Shown here piece by piece: positions 17,539-26,939 of a stretch of 64,000 bases of DNA (position 1 is the first letter of the stretch; each line of letters begins with the position of its first letter). The notes under the pieces were generated by a model. It worked only from the letters and a program-made list of their open reading frames with translations. It was not told where the DNA came from and did not search any database. Location of the stretch: assembly GCF_001922985.1 (NCBI RefSeq), contig NZ_MRUH01000007.1, positions 1 through 64,000 of the forward strand. Direction: 5' to 3'. The DNA is from Teredinibacter waterburyi. GTDB taxonomy: Bacteria > Pseudomonadota > Gammaproteobacteria > Pseudomonadales > Cellvibrionaceae. Position numbers and translations under genes: made by a program.

Positions 17539-18963
17539 TTAGCTCATTATCTGCCGTGCAGCACGTACTGACAGCGCCGATAAGGTTAATGTCGGGTTTG
17601 CTGCCGGGCAAGATGGAAATGCACCGCTACCGAGCGCCAGTAAGTTGCGGACCTTGTGATGAATTAACCCCGCGTCGACCACGCTTGTATTTGGGTCTAC
17701 TCCCATTCGCGTTGTGCCCTGCACATGGGCTTCACCGCCTAGGCCTTCGGGGTGTTTTATCGAGAAACTTTCAACTGGCAGGCCGTCGAGTAGATCAGCA
17801 ACTATCGCTTCGGCGTTTGCCAGCGCATTATTAGCGTAGGCAGAATTATCTGCGTAATTCACCTCAGGTTTATCTGGGTGTGCAGCCGAAAGGCCAACAA
17901 AATTGGATTCTTGTGGGATCTCTTCAAAGACAAGTTTGAAATATCCGCGTTCGCGAAAGCGTCCAGCTTCGGCACGTAACCAAGGTACGTTCCAGTTTTC
18001 GAGTAAAAACCCTGGGGTGTCTTTTCTAAAATCACCATCCAACTTCATTATTCCTAGGCCCGTCATAATCTGACTGCCGTCATAATTTCTTACGCCGTCG
18101 AGTAATACATCCACGCCAATCGAAACTTGTTCGTTTAAATAGCGTCCGAGTGCGTTATCGGTTAGTCCTGAGTTTAACAAAATATAGGGTGTCATAATGC
18201 CGTGCGCACCGACCGCGGCTAAATCGCAATTAACGTAATGCTCGGCACCATCTTTCGTGTAATGAATGCCGGTTACTATCTGATTGCGAATATCAAGGCT
18301 GGTAACATTTGCTTCGGTAATTAACGTAACTCTGGGGTCTTGATAGATAGCGCGCATATGGAAATCGATTTGAAACTTTGCAGCCACTGGGCAGGTGTCG
18401 CAGATACCGTTAGCACAACAGATGGCTCTACCTGCACCAGCGGCACTAGGCCGTGCGCTCGGCATGGGAATAAGTTCACCGGGGTATTTCCGTAAGAACT
18501 CGCGATCGAGTGCATTTAGTCGATGCGGCGGAAGTAAATAAGGTTTAGAACGTGGAAAGGGGCCGTCGGCCGAACCGCTAATCCCCATGGTATGTTCGAC
18601 GTCTACATAAAATGGTTCGAGATCTTGATAGGTAATTGGCCAGTCTTCACTGTGGCTGTATAGGCTTTTGGTCCTAAAATCGTTAGGGTGCATGCGGGGA
18701 GTGTTGCCAGTCCAGCAGGTGCCTCCGCCAAAACCGATACGTTGTACCCAGCCTTTACTTGGGTTGGTGTTAACTATTGATTGGTCAAACGAAAAACCTT
18801 TATGTTCGCCGTATTCTCTTCCTGGTGCACCGTTGTTAAAAGTGCCTCTTTCTAGCACCACGACGGTATCGTTTTCACCAAGATGGTTTAGATACTCCTT
18901 TAGGAAAAAAGAAGAGGCGAAACCGGTTCCGACTACAGCGAGGTTGTAATGAGAATTTTTCAT
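17539..18963 (-). CDS. GMC family FAD-dependent oxidoreductase
   Basis: A 474-residue glucose-methanol-choline type flavoprotein. The Rossmann motif is VVGTGFASSFF at the N-terminus. A cysteine-rich segment CCANGICDTCP sits near the middle. The active-site region has HVQGTTRMG followed by NPTLTLSALS near the C-terminus, where the family has its His/Asn pair. GMC enzymes oxidise alcohol groups of sugars or other polyols. I prefer the ATG at 18963; the frame extends to a TTG at 18981 without better SD support. It is encoded after the NRPS and the unknown 421-residue protein and directly before a Tat-type small subunit. Oxidation of a sugar or of the NRPS product, perhaps in the periplasm, is possible. 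The substrate is unknown. Confidence 0.85.
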   Translation of the reverse strand: MKNSHYNLAVVGTGFASSFFLKEYLNHLGENDTVVVLERGTFNNGAPGREYGEHKGFSFDQSIVNTNPSKGWVQRIGFGGGTCWTGNTPRMHPNDFRTKSLYSHSEDWPITYQDLEPFYVDVEHTMGISGSADGPFPRSKPYLLPPHRLNALDREFLRKYPGELIPMPSARPSAAGAGRAICCANGICDTCPVAAKFQIDFHMRAIYQDPRVTLITEANVTSLDIRNQIVTGIHYTKDGAEHYVNCDLAAVGAHGIMTPYILLNSGLTDNALGRYLNEQVSIGVDVLLDGVRNYDGSQIMTGLGIMKLDGDFRKDTPGFLLENWNVPWLRAEAGRFRERGYFKLVFEEIPQESNFVGLSAAHPDKPEVNYADNSAYANNALANAEAIVADLLDGLPVESFSIKHPEGLGGEAHVQGTTRMGVDPNTSVVDAGLIHHKVRNLLALGSGAFPSCPAANPTLTLSALSVRAARQIMS

Positions 18964-19000
18964 TTTCTGAATGTTGGCCAAGTTTGTTTAGTGAAGTTAG

Positions 19001-20266
19001 TTAAATACCAATAATTTTTCTAACGCTGTTGGTGCTGCGCCACGAAAATATTTCCTCGCTTGCGCCAGCGGTGACACGAAGCGCCTCAGCTGAGTCGACG
19101 TAACTAATTCTCAACCATTCCGCCAAAATTTGCGCGGGAATATAGCCGAGATCGGCAAAGTCTTGCTGAGAAAACTTAGGCAGTTCAGCCGTTTCAGCGC
19201 GCGCTCGTAACACCGCCTCTTGGCCGCGATTGAATACTGACATCCAAAATTTGTTTATGGCGATCTGTTCAACAAAAAAATCCACAGCGATAGTAAGAGT
19301 AGCTGAATCTAGGTGTGGGTTTCGCAGGCATAACATTTTTAAGAGGCGCGGCTTATTGTCGAGTGAGACCTTTGGGAAATTTCCCAGATGCATATTACTC
19401 ATCGCTTCAAAGTTTTCCATAGCTCGCAAAATCGCGAGTGTCGAACGCTTTCTAAATGCGCCGAAACGGCTCAGTCGTGTTCTACTTTCACTATGAAGTT
19501 TTTCGCTAGGTATGGATTCCAAAATCTTTTGAACGGCATTCCTGCAATTGGCCTCATAGACGATCTTGGTGGCAAAAACGCGCGTGACCGAATCGGCATA
19601 GATAAACAAACCGCGCACGCCGCGGGCACCAAGGAGTTGTTCGAGAAAGCTCCCGCCGTCACATTTCCCGGAGCCAAGCACCGCGCTGTTAACAAACGCT
19701 TTAATCATTGCTGGAGGGCCTGCGCAGGCACGGTCGCCATCCATAAACAATTCTCGCGACTCGATAAACTGTATGAGTTGGTCGGAGCAAACAGCTGAAT
19801 CAGGATCAGCACCATCCAGCAACATGACCTCCGGCGCTAGATGTAAGCCTTGCGCGGCTTTAAACATTGCCGAGACTCTAGCGGGGACATTGTCCTTAGT
19901 AATGCTGGATTTCTGCTTGACCAAATAGACCGGAAGAGAGTCTAAGGCACGGGTAAAGAACCAAAAGTTTTGAAGGTTGAATTCTGTGCAGCCAATAAAC
20001 TTTAAGTAAGCATCACGCAAATAAATCGTATCAGAAATAACATTTTTAATTTGTTGAGATAAGCCTGGAAGCGCGCTTACATTCATGTTCTTTTCATAGC
20101 GACTCCCGGAATAGGGGCAGCGTCGCAAATCAAACTCAATATCTTTTTTTAGCTCGGAAACCGCCGTTAATTCTGCCAGCGGTCGGCCATCCGTCGCCAT
20201 ATAATTCGAAGCAATAAATACTGGCTCTAATAATGTTTCGTGTTGTAGTTCGGTAATGTCAGTCAT
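19001..20266 (-). CDS. Unknown protein coupled to NRPS
   Basis: A 421-residue, mostly soluble protein with no signal peptide or membrane segment that I recognise. It has scattered cysteines and an aromatic-rich part near residue 110 (FNLQNFWFF). I could not assign a family. The start ATG at 20266 overlaps the NRPS stop by 8 bases (ATGACTGA), which implies translational coupling and shared function. The frame is open further upstream, but that part lies wholly inside the NRPS thioesterase. It may be a tailoring or transfer enzyme acting on the carrier-bound substrate; this is inferred from position only. Confidence 0.8.
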   Translation of the reverse strand: MTDITELQHETLLEPVFIASNYMATDGRPLAELTAVSELKKDIEFDLRRCPYSGSRYEKNMNVSALPGLSQQIKNVISDTIYLRDAYLKFIGCTEFNLQNFWFFTRALDSLPVYLVKQKSSITKDNVPARVSAMFKAAQGLHLAPEVMLLDGADPDSAVCSDQLIQFIESRELFMDGDRACAGPPAMIKAFVNSAVLGSGKCDGGSFLEQLLGARGVRGLFIYADSVTRVFATKIVYEANCRNAVQKILESIPSEKLHSESRTRLSRFGAFRKRSTLAILRAMENFEAMSNMHLGNFPKVSLDNKPRLLKMLCLRNPHLDSATLTIAVDFFVEQIAINKFWMSVFNRGQEAVLRARAETAELPKFSQQDFADLGYIPAQILAEWLRISYVDSAEALRVTAGASEEIFSWRSTNSVRKIIGI

Positions 20267-23200
20267 CGCTGTGTGGCCGAATGGTGGCAGGGAAATTAAA
20301 GTCCGATTTGTAGAGTTTTTCTGTAATGGCCTGTGCCATACCAACAACGTTGGGTTGCTTAAGTACACCAACGTGGTCGCCGGTAATATCAATGCGTTGA
20401 ATGCCGCCGATAATGAAATTATTCCAGCCGTGGTCGTAAGAATCGATACCTTCTGGTTCAACAGCACCATCGAGCGCATGTATTAAAATGGTATCGACGT
20501 TGATGGGTTGCATCTGCTCTGCGTATCTTAGTGCCGCACGACGGTAGGCCAAACCGCGATAAAGATTGAAATCAACATCGTCAAGTTGTTTGGATTTTTC
20601 TTTCAGTGTATGTGTTAGCCGCTGCTCCCGGCGCCACGCGGTATACACCTTTACGATCTTTCTCATAACGAAGGTAATGTAGCCTAGGCCGTTAAGTTTT
20701 AATCGATCAAACTGACCGACTATACGTTTTAGGCTGATGGCTTTACGACGACAGGGGACGAAGGAGTCAATCAAAACGAGATTCTCTACTTTTTCACCAT
20801 CGGCGATTAGTTGACGGCTAATTTCAAAAGCGAGTATCCCACCGAATGAAATACCGACAAGCTTAAATGGCCCAAAAGGTTGGTTCTCGCGAATAACCTT
20901 TACATACTCTGCAGCCATTTCTGGTACGGACGGAAGTCTGAAGTCGCCAGTTTTGGCACTAAAAGATTGCAGCATCTGTTCTTCAACGGGAAGGAAAATA
21001 CCGTAAACCGGTTGGCGCTCCCCAAGATTAACCGCGAGCTCTTTATAAATATCGACACCGCAAATGCAATAGATGGGGCAGCCTGAGCCTTTTGCCTGTA
21101 GCGAGAATAGGCTGCCGATAGATGGCAGTGTTTGTTCAATGTTTACTGAGCCTTGTGTTTCGAACTCGGCTATCAAAGCATTTAATTGCTTAACTGAGGG
21201 GTCGGAGAAAAATTCCCGTATCGGAATCGTTACGCCGTACTGGCGTTCTATCTCGGAAAATAACCGAACCGCCAAAAGCGAGTGACCGCCAAGATCAAAA
21301 AAACTGTCGTTAATCGAGCTGGGTGTAATCCCTAAGAGTTTTCCCCATAGCGCGATCAACGCTTGTTCACGCGGTGATAGTTCTTGGGTATGACTCGTGT
21401 TCAGTTGGTCACTCAAGTTACTGTCGAGATAGTCTTGCCAGAGCGCTGCGCGATCTATTTTGCCGGCGCGAGTTGTTGGTATCTGGTTCAGTATTCGAAT
21501 AATTGATGGAACCATATGGGACGGTAACAGAGTCGTCAAATGGGCTTGCAAGCGTTGGGTATGACGTTCGCTTGAACCTTTTGCTTCGACGAAGGCAATG
21601 AGAGTGCCCGTATTGTTTGGATCGGTTAACACGGCGGTGCTGAGGCTGCCGGGGCAAGAGAGAATAGCGGCTTCAATTTCGCCGAGTTCAATTCTATAAC
21701 CACGCAATTTAATTTGATGGTCTGCACGGCCAACGAAATAGAAATCCTGCCCGTCGTTAAATACTTGATCGCCGGTGGCGTATACACGCTGGTTTCCCAG
21801 TGCGGGATGGACGAATTCTAGAAATTTAGTTGCGGTGAGTTCTGGGTTGTTTAGGTAGCCGCGAGCGACGCCCTTGCCGCCGATGTAGAGTTCACCCGTT
21901 ACACCTGGAGGGCAAAGGTGCAGATACTTGTCGAGAATAAAATGGTTTGCACCCGCGATCGGTTGACCAATAGGAAGCGAGAGTTTGGAAAGCTTTTCCA
22001 GCTCTGTTTTCTGCGATGAAAATACCGAGGGGACAACAAAGCAGGTTGAGGTAATGGTTGTTTCGGTGGGGCCGTAACCGTTAATAAACTTAATATGGCC
22101 GGTTTTTTGTTTTCTAAACAAAGAAAATATATGTGTGTCGATACGCTCACCACCGACAACCAAGGTTTTAATGCACAGTGGCCAGCTCACCTGTCCTATG
22201 GCTACGGCATCGACTAGGGTCGCCCAGAAAGCGGTTGGAATATTCAAGATTGTGATATTGAAGGTGCTAACCCCGGTGAAAAAGGTTCGCGCCGTTTGCA
22301 GCATTTCGCTACTGCGCAATACCAATTTTGCGCCGCGAGTGAGGGTGGTGAATATCTCTTCAATATGAACATCAAATACGGTTGACGAAAACTGCAGTGC
22401 ACAGGAAAACTTGTCGACATCAAAGGTGTTAGCCAGGGCAGTACAGTGGTTTGCCAAGCTGCCGTGTTCAACTAGAACGCCTTTGGGGTTACCGGTGGTG
22501 CCAGATGTGAAAATCGCATAGGCCGCTGAATCCTCGCTTACCTTTGGGGAAACCACCGAGCTGCTGGTGGCGGCTTCAGGCTGATCAACAAGCAGTGTAG
22601 GTACCGCCGCCGCGGCGAACAGATTGGCGAGCTCTGTACTGGTAACCACAGCGGTCAGTTTGGCGTCTTCGAGAATGGCATTCAGTCGTGTTTGAGGTTC
22701 GTTGGGATCGATTGGCAAATAGGCTGCGCCAGATTTTAAAATGGCGAGAGCAGTGCTGACAAAATTGATCGACCTAGGTAGGCAGATACCGATTAATGCA
22801 TTTGCCTTGGCACCTTGCTGGATAAGTTTACGGGCAAGCTTTTCACTGCTAGAAATAAGTTCTCTATAGGTAATTTCATCGAAGCCATCGATAACTGCCG
22901 TTGCATTTGGCGATTGCAGGGCAACCGCTGCAATCGCGTCGTGCACTGGGACAAACGAGCTGTCAGCTTCGGAATAAGTGTTTGCACCTAGCGTACTTAA
23001 GGACTGAACATTTGCGCTAGCGGCCGAGGTTAATAGCGCTATATCGGATTTGTCGAGTGGGTCGATCTCGCGTACCGACGGATTCGCGGTAGTGCTGAGT
23101 GTTGCCAGTATGTTGGTGTAGTGACGTAAAATTTGGGCGACGCCATCGCGATCGAACTTATCCACATCGTAGTCGATGCGGACGACTATTTGCTCGCCGA

Positions 23201-24311
23201 TTCGAATATTGCAGGCCAGCTCAAAGCTACTTTCGTAACGGTCGAATAGCTCACAGGCTTGCCAGCGTTCGCTGACTGAATTGCGTAGTCTTTCTTGAAT
23301 ATAGGGCTCTACATGTACTGCAGTACTCAACAGTTCGTGGCCGTTAGGGTGACCGCGAAAGATCTCGGTGAGGGATGTATCAGGGTACGTGCGGCGTGCG
23401 TTGGATTGTCGCTCTAATGTATGCAGCAATTCATTTAGCGTGGGGCAATCATCGAGCACTACGCAGACTGGGAAGGTATTCAAATTAAAACGTGTTGTGC
23501 TATCGGCTGGCGAGAGTTGCTCCGTCGATGCGGCGAACACAATCTCATCTAGCTGGCAGTAGCGATGTAGTAATATCACCCAGGCTGCATGGGCTAATGT
23601 TTCTATGCTGATGTCGCGCCGCTCGGCTTCGGCAATCAGTTGCGAGCGGAGCCTGTTGTCGAGCATCTGCTCATGTTGCCAGTGACGTACGTAATAGGCG
23701 GAGTCGGACACGCCGATACTGAGTTTTGGCACAGGTGGATGAGGTGTCGCGCTAATGAGTTCACGCCAGTAGGTTGGGTTACTCTTTTCGCTACCGCTAG
23801 ACACTGACGCCCTATTTGCGCCAACAGCGGGCGCTGTTCGACCGTCGAGTTGGTTTAACAGTTGGGTTAAAAAGCCCGCAAAGCTGGCATTATCTAATAG
23901 TGATTGGTGGTAAGAGAAAATTATCGACGTGCTGGATTCATCAATATCGAGTTGCGTTGTGCGGAAAAGTGGTACGCCATCTTTGCAAAACCCTTTGCGG
24001 CGGTCGATTGCAATGATTTGCTCAATCTGTTCTTGCTCGTCATCTGATGATGAAGTCGTTAGCCGGTAATGGGTGGGGGCAACCAGCGAAGGCGTACCAA
24101 GGCTAAAGAAATATGCAGATGATGTAATCGATAGGGTATAAGTTAAAAATTCATAGTGTTGTGTAAGTGCGACGAGTGCAGCAGCAAGTTCACTATCGGC
24201 AAGTAAAAAAGGCACTTTTAGTACCCATTGAACTACGTTGACAGAGAGTTGCGATTGCGACTGCAGGAGCAGTGCTTCTTGCATCGATGTGAGTGGGGGG
24301 ACAGAATTCAA
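20259..24311 (-). CDS. Single-module NRPS: degenerate C, A, PCP, TE
   Basis: A 1350-residue nonribosomal peptide synthetase. A condensation-like domain covers residues ~1-430, but its HHxxxDG motif reads HQSLLDN (135-141), so the catalytic second His is Gln. The adenylation domain (~460-965) has TSGTTGNPKG (A3), NGYGPTETT (A5), GELYIGGKG, YATGDQ, GRADHQIKLRGYRIELGEIE and AGKIDR with the A10 lysine. The carrier domain has LGGHSLLA with Ser near 1010, and the thioesterase has GISFGG with Ser near 1154. A manual alignment to GrsA suggests a binding pocket near D-V-E-N-V-G-G-I-T. The Glu hints at a basic amino acid, with low confidence. The start is TTG at 24311, supported by AAGGAG 7 bases upstream. 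It heads an operon with the unknown protein, the GMC oxidase and its small subunit. Confidence 0.92.
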   Translation of the reverse strand: MNSVPPLTSMQEALLLQSQSQLSVNVVQWVLKVPFLLADSELAAALVALTQHYEFLTYTLSITSSAYFFSLGTPSLVAPTHYRLTTSSSDDEQEQIEQIIAIDRRKGFCKDGVPLFRTTQLDIDESSTSIIFSYHQSLLDNASFAGFLTQLLNQLDGRTAPAVGANRASVSSGSEKSNPTYWRELISATPHPPVPKLSIGVSDSAYYVRHWQHEQMLDNRLRSQLIAEAERRDISIETLAHAAWVILLHRYCQLDEIVFAASTEQLSPADSTTRFNLNTFPVCVVLDDCPTLNELLHTLERQSNARRTYPDTSLTEIFRGHPNGHELLSTAVHVEPYIQERLRNSVSERWQACELFDRYESSFELACNIRIGEQIVVRIDYDVDKFDRDGVAQILRHYTNILATLSTTANPSVREIDPLDKSDIALLTSAASANVQSLSTLGANTYSEADSSFVPVHDAIAAVALQSPNATAVIDGFDEITYRELISSSEKLARKLIQQGAKANALIGICLPRSINFVSTALAILKSGAAYLPIDPNEPQTRLNAILEDAKLTAVVTSTELANLFAAAAVPTLLVDQPEAATSSSVVSPKVSEDSAAYAIFTSGTTGNPKGVLVEHGSLANHCTALANTFDVDKFSCALQFSSTVFDVHIEEIFTTLTRGAKLVLRSSEMLQTARTFFTGVSTFNITILNIPTAFWATLVDAVAIGQVSWPLCIKTLVVGGERIDTHIFSLFRKQKTGHIKFINGYGPTETTITSTCFVVPSVFSSQKTELEKLSKLSLPIGQPIAGANHFILDKYLHLCPPGVTGELYIGGKGVARGYLNNPELTATKFLEFVHPALGNQRVYATGDQVFNDGQDFYFVGRADHQIKLRGYRIELGEIEAAILSCPGSLSTAVLTDPNNTGTLIAFVEAKGSSERHTQRLQAHLTTLLPSHMVPSIIRILNQIPTTRAGKIDRAALWQDYLDSNLSDQLNTSHTQELSPREQALIALWGKLLGITPSSINDSFFDLGGHSLLAVRLFSEIERQYGVTIPIREFFSDPSVKQLNALIAEFETQGSVNIEQTLPSIGSLFSLQAKGSGCPIYCICGVDIYKELAVNLGERQPVYGIFLPVEEQMLQSFSAKTGDFRLPSVPEMAAEYVKVIRENQPFGPFKLVGISFGGILAFEISRQLIADGEKVENLVLIDSFVPCRRKAISLKRIVGQFDRLKLNGLGYITFVMRKIVKVYTAWRREQRLTHTLKEKSKQLDDVDFNLYRGLAYRRAALRYAEQMQPINVDTILIHALDGAVEPEGIDSYDHGWNNFIIGGIQRIDITGDHVGVLKQPNVVGMAQAITEKLYKSDFNFPATIRPHSDD

Positions 24312-24620
24312 CGACTGCTCCTTAACTGCCTAAAGATTCGAATTCAAATTGTTATGGTTGTTGAAGGCTGCCGAATCATTCCTTTAGGCAAGGTTACATC
24401 TATTTCGTTTAAACTAAGTTGAATACGATACCGGAACTGACCTTACATATCGAGTCAATTCTTTCGCAAAATACGAGTACAATAGCCGCTATTAGGCTCG
24501 TAATAAATTGCATTAACACGCTGCTGCACGGCGCAGCCCTGCAGTGTGCCGACTTTTTTAACACTATTTAAAATTGACCGGCGTTGCTTAGCAGCTGCAG
24601 GCTCAAACTTAGGGGGAAGA
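24312..24620. other. Divergent promoter region, NRPS / glycosyltransferase
   Basis: These 309 bases hold the SD of the NRPS (CTCCTT at 24318-24323, read on the - strand) and, at the other end, AGGGGG before the glycosyltransferase ATG. A possible -10 box TACAAT lies at 24478-24483 (+ strand) with only a weak -35. No gene or repeat was recognised. Confidence 0.4.
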
Positions 24621-25628
24621 ATGCAGCGCGTAATCAACGTTGCGGAGTTGGCGAAACCCGATTGGAACTTTATTGAAGACCATTATCAGGGCCATCCCGT
24701 TACTTGGAGTTACCACTCCGCAAATCCATGCAATGTTCTCGAACGGTTAATTACACGCCCTAAAATTGGACGGTATCGAGCCTGCGCTGCCGCCAGCCTG
24801 AAGTTAAAATCAGAGCGCGACGTCGTGATTTCTCATTTGCCCAGAACCAGCCATTGGCAAAGCGTATTCATGAAAAAGTTGGGCAAGGAAAATCGCCATC
24901 TCGCCTTCTCATTCAATTTCACTGATTTGCCCGATGCCAAACTGCGTGCAAAGATGACTGAGAGCTTTCAAACAATCGACGCATTTGTTGTGTACAGTGA
25001 ATACGAGAAAAAACTCTATTCTGACTTTTTTAGTATCCCCAGAGAAAAAATTGACATGTTGCACTGGGCAGCGGGTGAGCCGGTGTGTGATGACACCATT
25101 GTTAGCCAACTGCCAAAAAACTATTACTGCTCGGTGGGCGGTGAGGGGCGAGATTATCGTACCTTAATTAAGGCATTCGCAAAGATGCCAAATTTGCAGC
25201 TCGTAATCGTAACCCGACCTCACGCGATAGAAGGTATTTCATTGCCGAGCAATGTGCACCTCTACTGTAACCTACCGAGCAGCCAGTATTGGAGTGTGGT
25301 GGCAAATAGCCGAGCGTTACTGCTTCCATTGCGTGACCAAGACACACCCTGTGGCCACATAACTTTGGTAGGCGCGATGCGCTTAGGTAAACCGATTATT
25401 TCCAGTTTTTCGCAAGGAACGACCGACTACTTTAAACCCGGCGAGGGCGGTTTGGGTTTTGAAGCAAAAAATATTAGTGCGTTGAAGCAAGCGGTAGAAG
25501 CCTTTGAAGATGATTTGTCTGAGCTAGATCGCTACGGGGATTTTAATCGAGCGTTTGCCCGAACCCATTGTGACGTGAAAGTGTGGAGCCGTTATGTGCA
25601 AGGCTTTATCGAAGCGGGACTTAGCTAA
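24621..25628 (+). CDS. GT4-type (GT-B fold) glycosyltransferase
   Basis: A 335-residue retaining-type glycosyltransferase. The C-terminal half shows the GT4 donor-site pattern: SVGGEGRDYRTLIKAF, then SRALLLPLRDQDTPCGHITLVGAM, then GKPIISSFSQGTTDYF. The usual Glu of the EX7E motif appears replaced (DTPCGHITL), so the family fit is looser than for its neighbour. The ATG at 24621 is chosen because AGGGGG lies 4 bases upstream. The frame extends upstream to a GTG at 24546 without an SD. It is followed 38 bases later by a second GT4 gene. A role in building the locus glycan is inferred. Confidence 0.78.
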   Translation: MQRVINVAELAKPDWNFIEDHYQGHPVTWSYHSANPCNVLERLITRPKIGRYRACAAASLKLKSERDVVISHLPRTSHWQSVFMKKLGKENRHLAFSFNFTDLPDAKLRAKMTESFQTIDAFVVYSEYEKKLYSDFFSIPREKIDMLHWAAGEPVCDDTIVSQLPKNYYCSVGGEGRDYRTLIKAFAKMPNLQLVIVTRPHAIEGISLPSNVHLYCNLPSSQYWSVVANSRALLLPLRDQDTPCGHITLVGAMRLGKPIISSFSQGTTDYFKPGEGGLGFEAKNISALKQAVEAFEDDLSELDRYGDFNRAFARTHCDVKVWSRYVQGFIEAGLS

Positions 25629-25666
25629 GCTCGACGTGACTACTGCAATCATAGGATAAGTTGAAA

Positions 25667-26923
25667 ATGAATTCTTCGTTAAAGGTTTTAATTGTAGCGC
25701 CGAATGCCTCGGCAAAATTTGGTGGCGAAGCAATCTTGCCGCTTCATTATTTTGAAAAGCTAGCCGCGCGTAATATTTCGGTATTCATGATCGTGCACGA
25801 ACGTACCAAACTCGAATTAGAGGTGCGCCTTGGTGAAAACATTGAAAAAGTTACGTTTATTCAAGATAGAAAGCTACATCAAATATTGTGTAAGTTGAGC
25901 ATGGCACTGCCGCGAAAAATCGGCGATTTTAGTTTCGGTGTTCTCTTGGATTTGGCGACTCAATGGGAGCAGCGAAACATTGCGCTTAAGCTTATTAAAC
26001 AACATGATATTTCCGTGGTGCATCAGCCTACGCCCGTTTCGCCGAAATCCCCATCAATGATGTATTCAATGGGAGTGCCAGTCATCATTGGGCCAATGAA
26101 TGGTGGGATGGTTTATCCCGCGGCTTTTGCAGGGAAAGAAAGTCTATTTGAGCGCGTTTTTATGCGCTGTGGACGTGCTGCATCGAACTTGATTAATCAA
26201 TTGATCCCCGGCAAGCGCAATGCCAATACACTATTGGTGGCGAATAATAGAACACGTTTAGCCTTGCCAAGTGGTTGTCATGGTGAGGTTGTTGAGCTGG
26301 TTGAGAATGGTGTTGATCTTAGGGTTTTCAAACAACCCGAGCGCAACAACGCCGGCGAGCAAGATAATGAGAAAATAAAATTAACATTCGTTGGGCGTCT
26401 GGTGGGATGGAAAGCTATTGATATTCTTTTGGATGCCGTCGCGACCATAGAGAATAAAAATTTCGAACTGCATATCTTGGGCGATGGAGATCAGCGCATC
26501 AATTTACAACAACAGGCGAAATCTCTAGGGATAGAACAGCAGGTTATCTTTCACGGATTTCTTGAGCAGCGTAAATGCGCTGAATTTCTAACCAGTTGCC
26601 GATGTTTAGTACTGCCAAGCCTTTACGAATGTGGGGGTGCTGTAGTATTGGAGGCAATGGCGTTGGGTGTCGCGGTGATTGCATCTAATTGGGGAGGCCC
26701 AGCCGACTACTTGGACGATTCTTGCGGAATTTTGTTAGACGTGAGTCGCGGCCGCGAAGCATTTAAAACAGAGATTGCCGAAGCGATAGCGAAAGTCTTA
26801 GACGATCCTGATTCCTGTAAGGAGATGGGACGTTGCGGTAAACAGAAAATACAGGATCTCTATAGTTGGGACAAAAAAATAGATTCAATTCTAGAAATCT
26901 ACCAAGGTGCTATTGCCGGTTAA
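25667..26923 (+). CDS. GT4 family glycosyltransferase
   Basis: A 418-residue GT-B enzyme. The N-terminal acceptor domain starts with VLIVAPNASAKFGGEA. The C-terminal donor domain has FVGRLVGWKAIDILLDA, HILGDGDQR and the EX7E-type motif LYECGGAVVLEAMALG followed by NWGGPADY. Such enzymes add hexoses from nucleotide sugars to lipid-linked glycans at the cytoplasmic membrane face. The ATG at 25667 has AGGATAAG upstream. A TTG at 25661 is less likely. The gene ends in a small hairpin shared with the convergent WecG-like gene. The sugar cannot be read from sequence. Confidence 0.88.
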   Translation: MNSSLKVLIVAPNASAKFGGEAILPLHYFEKLAARNISVFMIVHERTKLELEVRLGENIEKVTFIQDRKLHQILCKLSMALPRKIGDFSFGVLLDLATQWEQRNIALKLIKQHDISVVHQPTPVSPKSPSMMYSMGVPVIIGPMNGGMVYPAAFAGKESLFERVFMRCGRAASNLINQLIPGKRNANTLLVANNRTRLALPSGCHGEVVELVENGVDLRVFKQPERNNAGEQDNEKIKLTFVGRLVGWKAIDILLDAVATIENKNFELHILGDGDQRINLQQQAKSLGIEQQVIFHGFLEQRKCAEFLTSCRCLVLPSLYECGGAVVLEAMALGVAVIASNWGGPADYLDDSCGILLDVSRGREAFKTEIAEAIAKVLDDPDSCKEMGRCGKQKIQDLYSWDKKIDSILEIYQGAIAG

Positions 26924-26939
26924 GCGCAAAAGACGCTTA
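26921..26939. terminator. Hairpin joining two convergent stop codons
   Basis: The sequence TAAGCG-caaaaga-CGCTTA forms a 6-bp stem with the stop codon of each convergent gene at its base. There is no clear U-run, so termination is only a possibility. Confidence 0.3.

Noticed and set aside
20267-20479. N-terminal extension of the unknown protein
   Set aside because: It lies entirely within the NRPS thioesterase; the ATG at 20266 in an ATGACTGA overlap is a better start.
1600-24600. Insertion sequences or transposase remnants
   Set aside because: No transposase motifs or terminal inverted repeats with target duplications were found when reading both strands.
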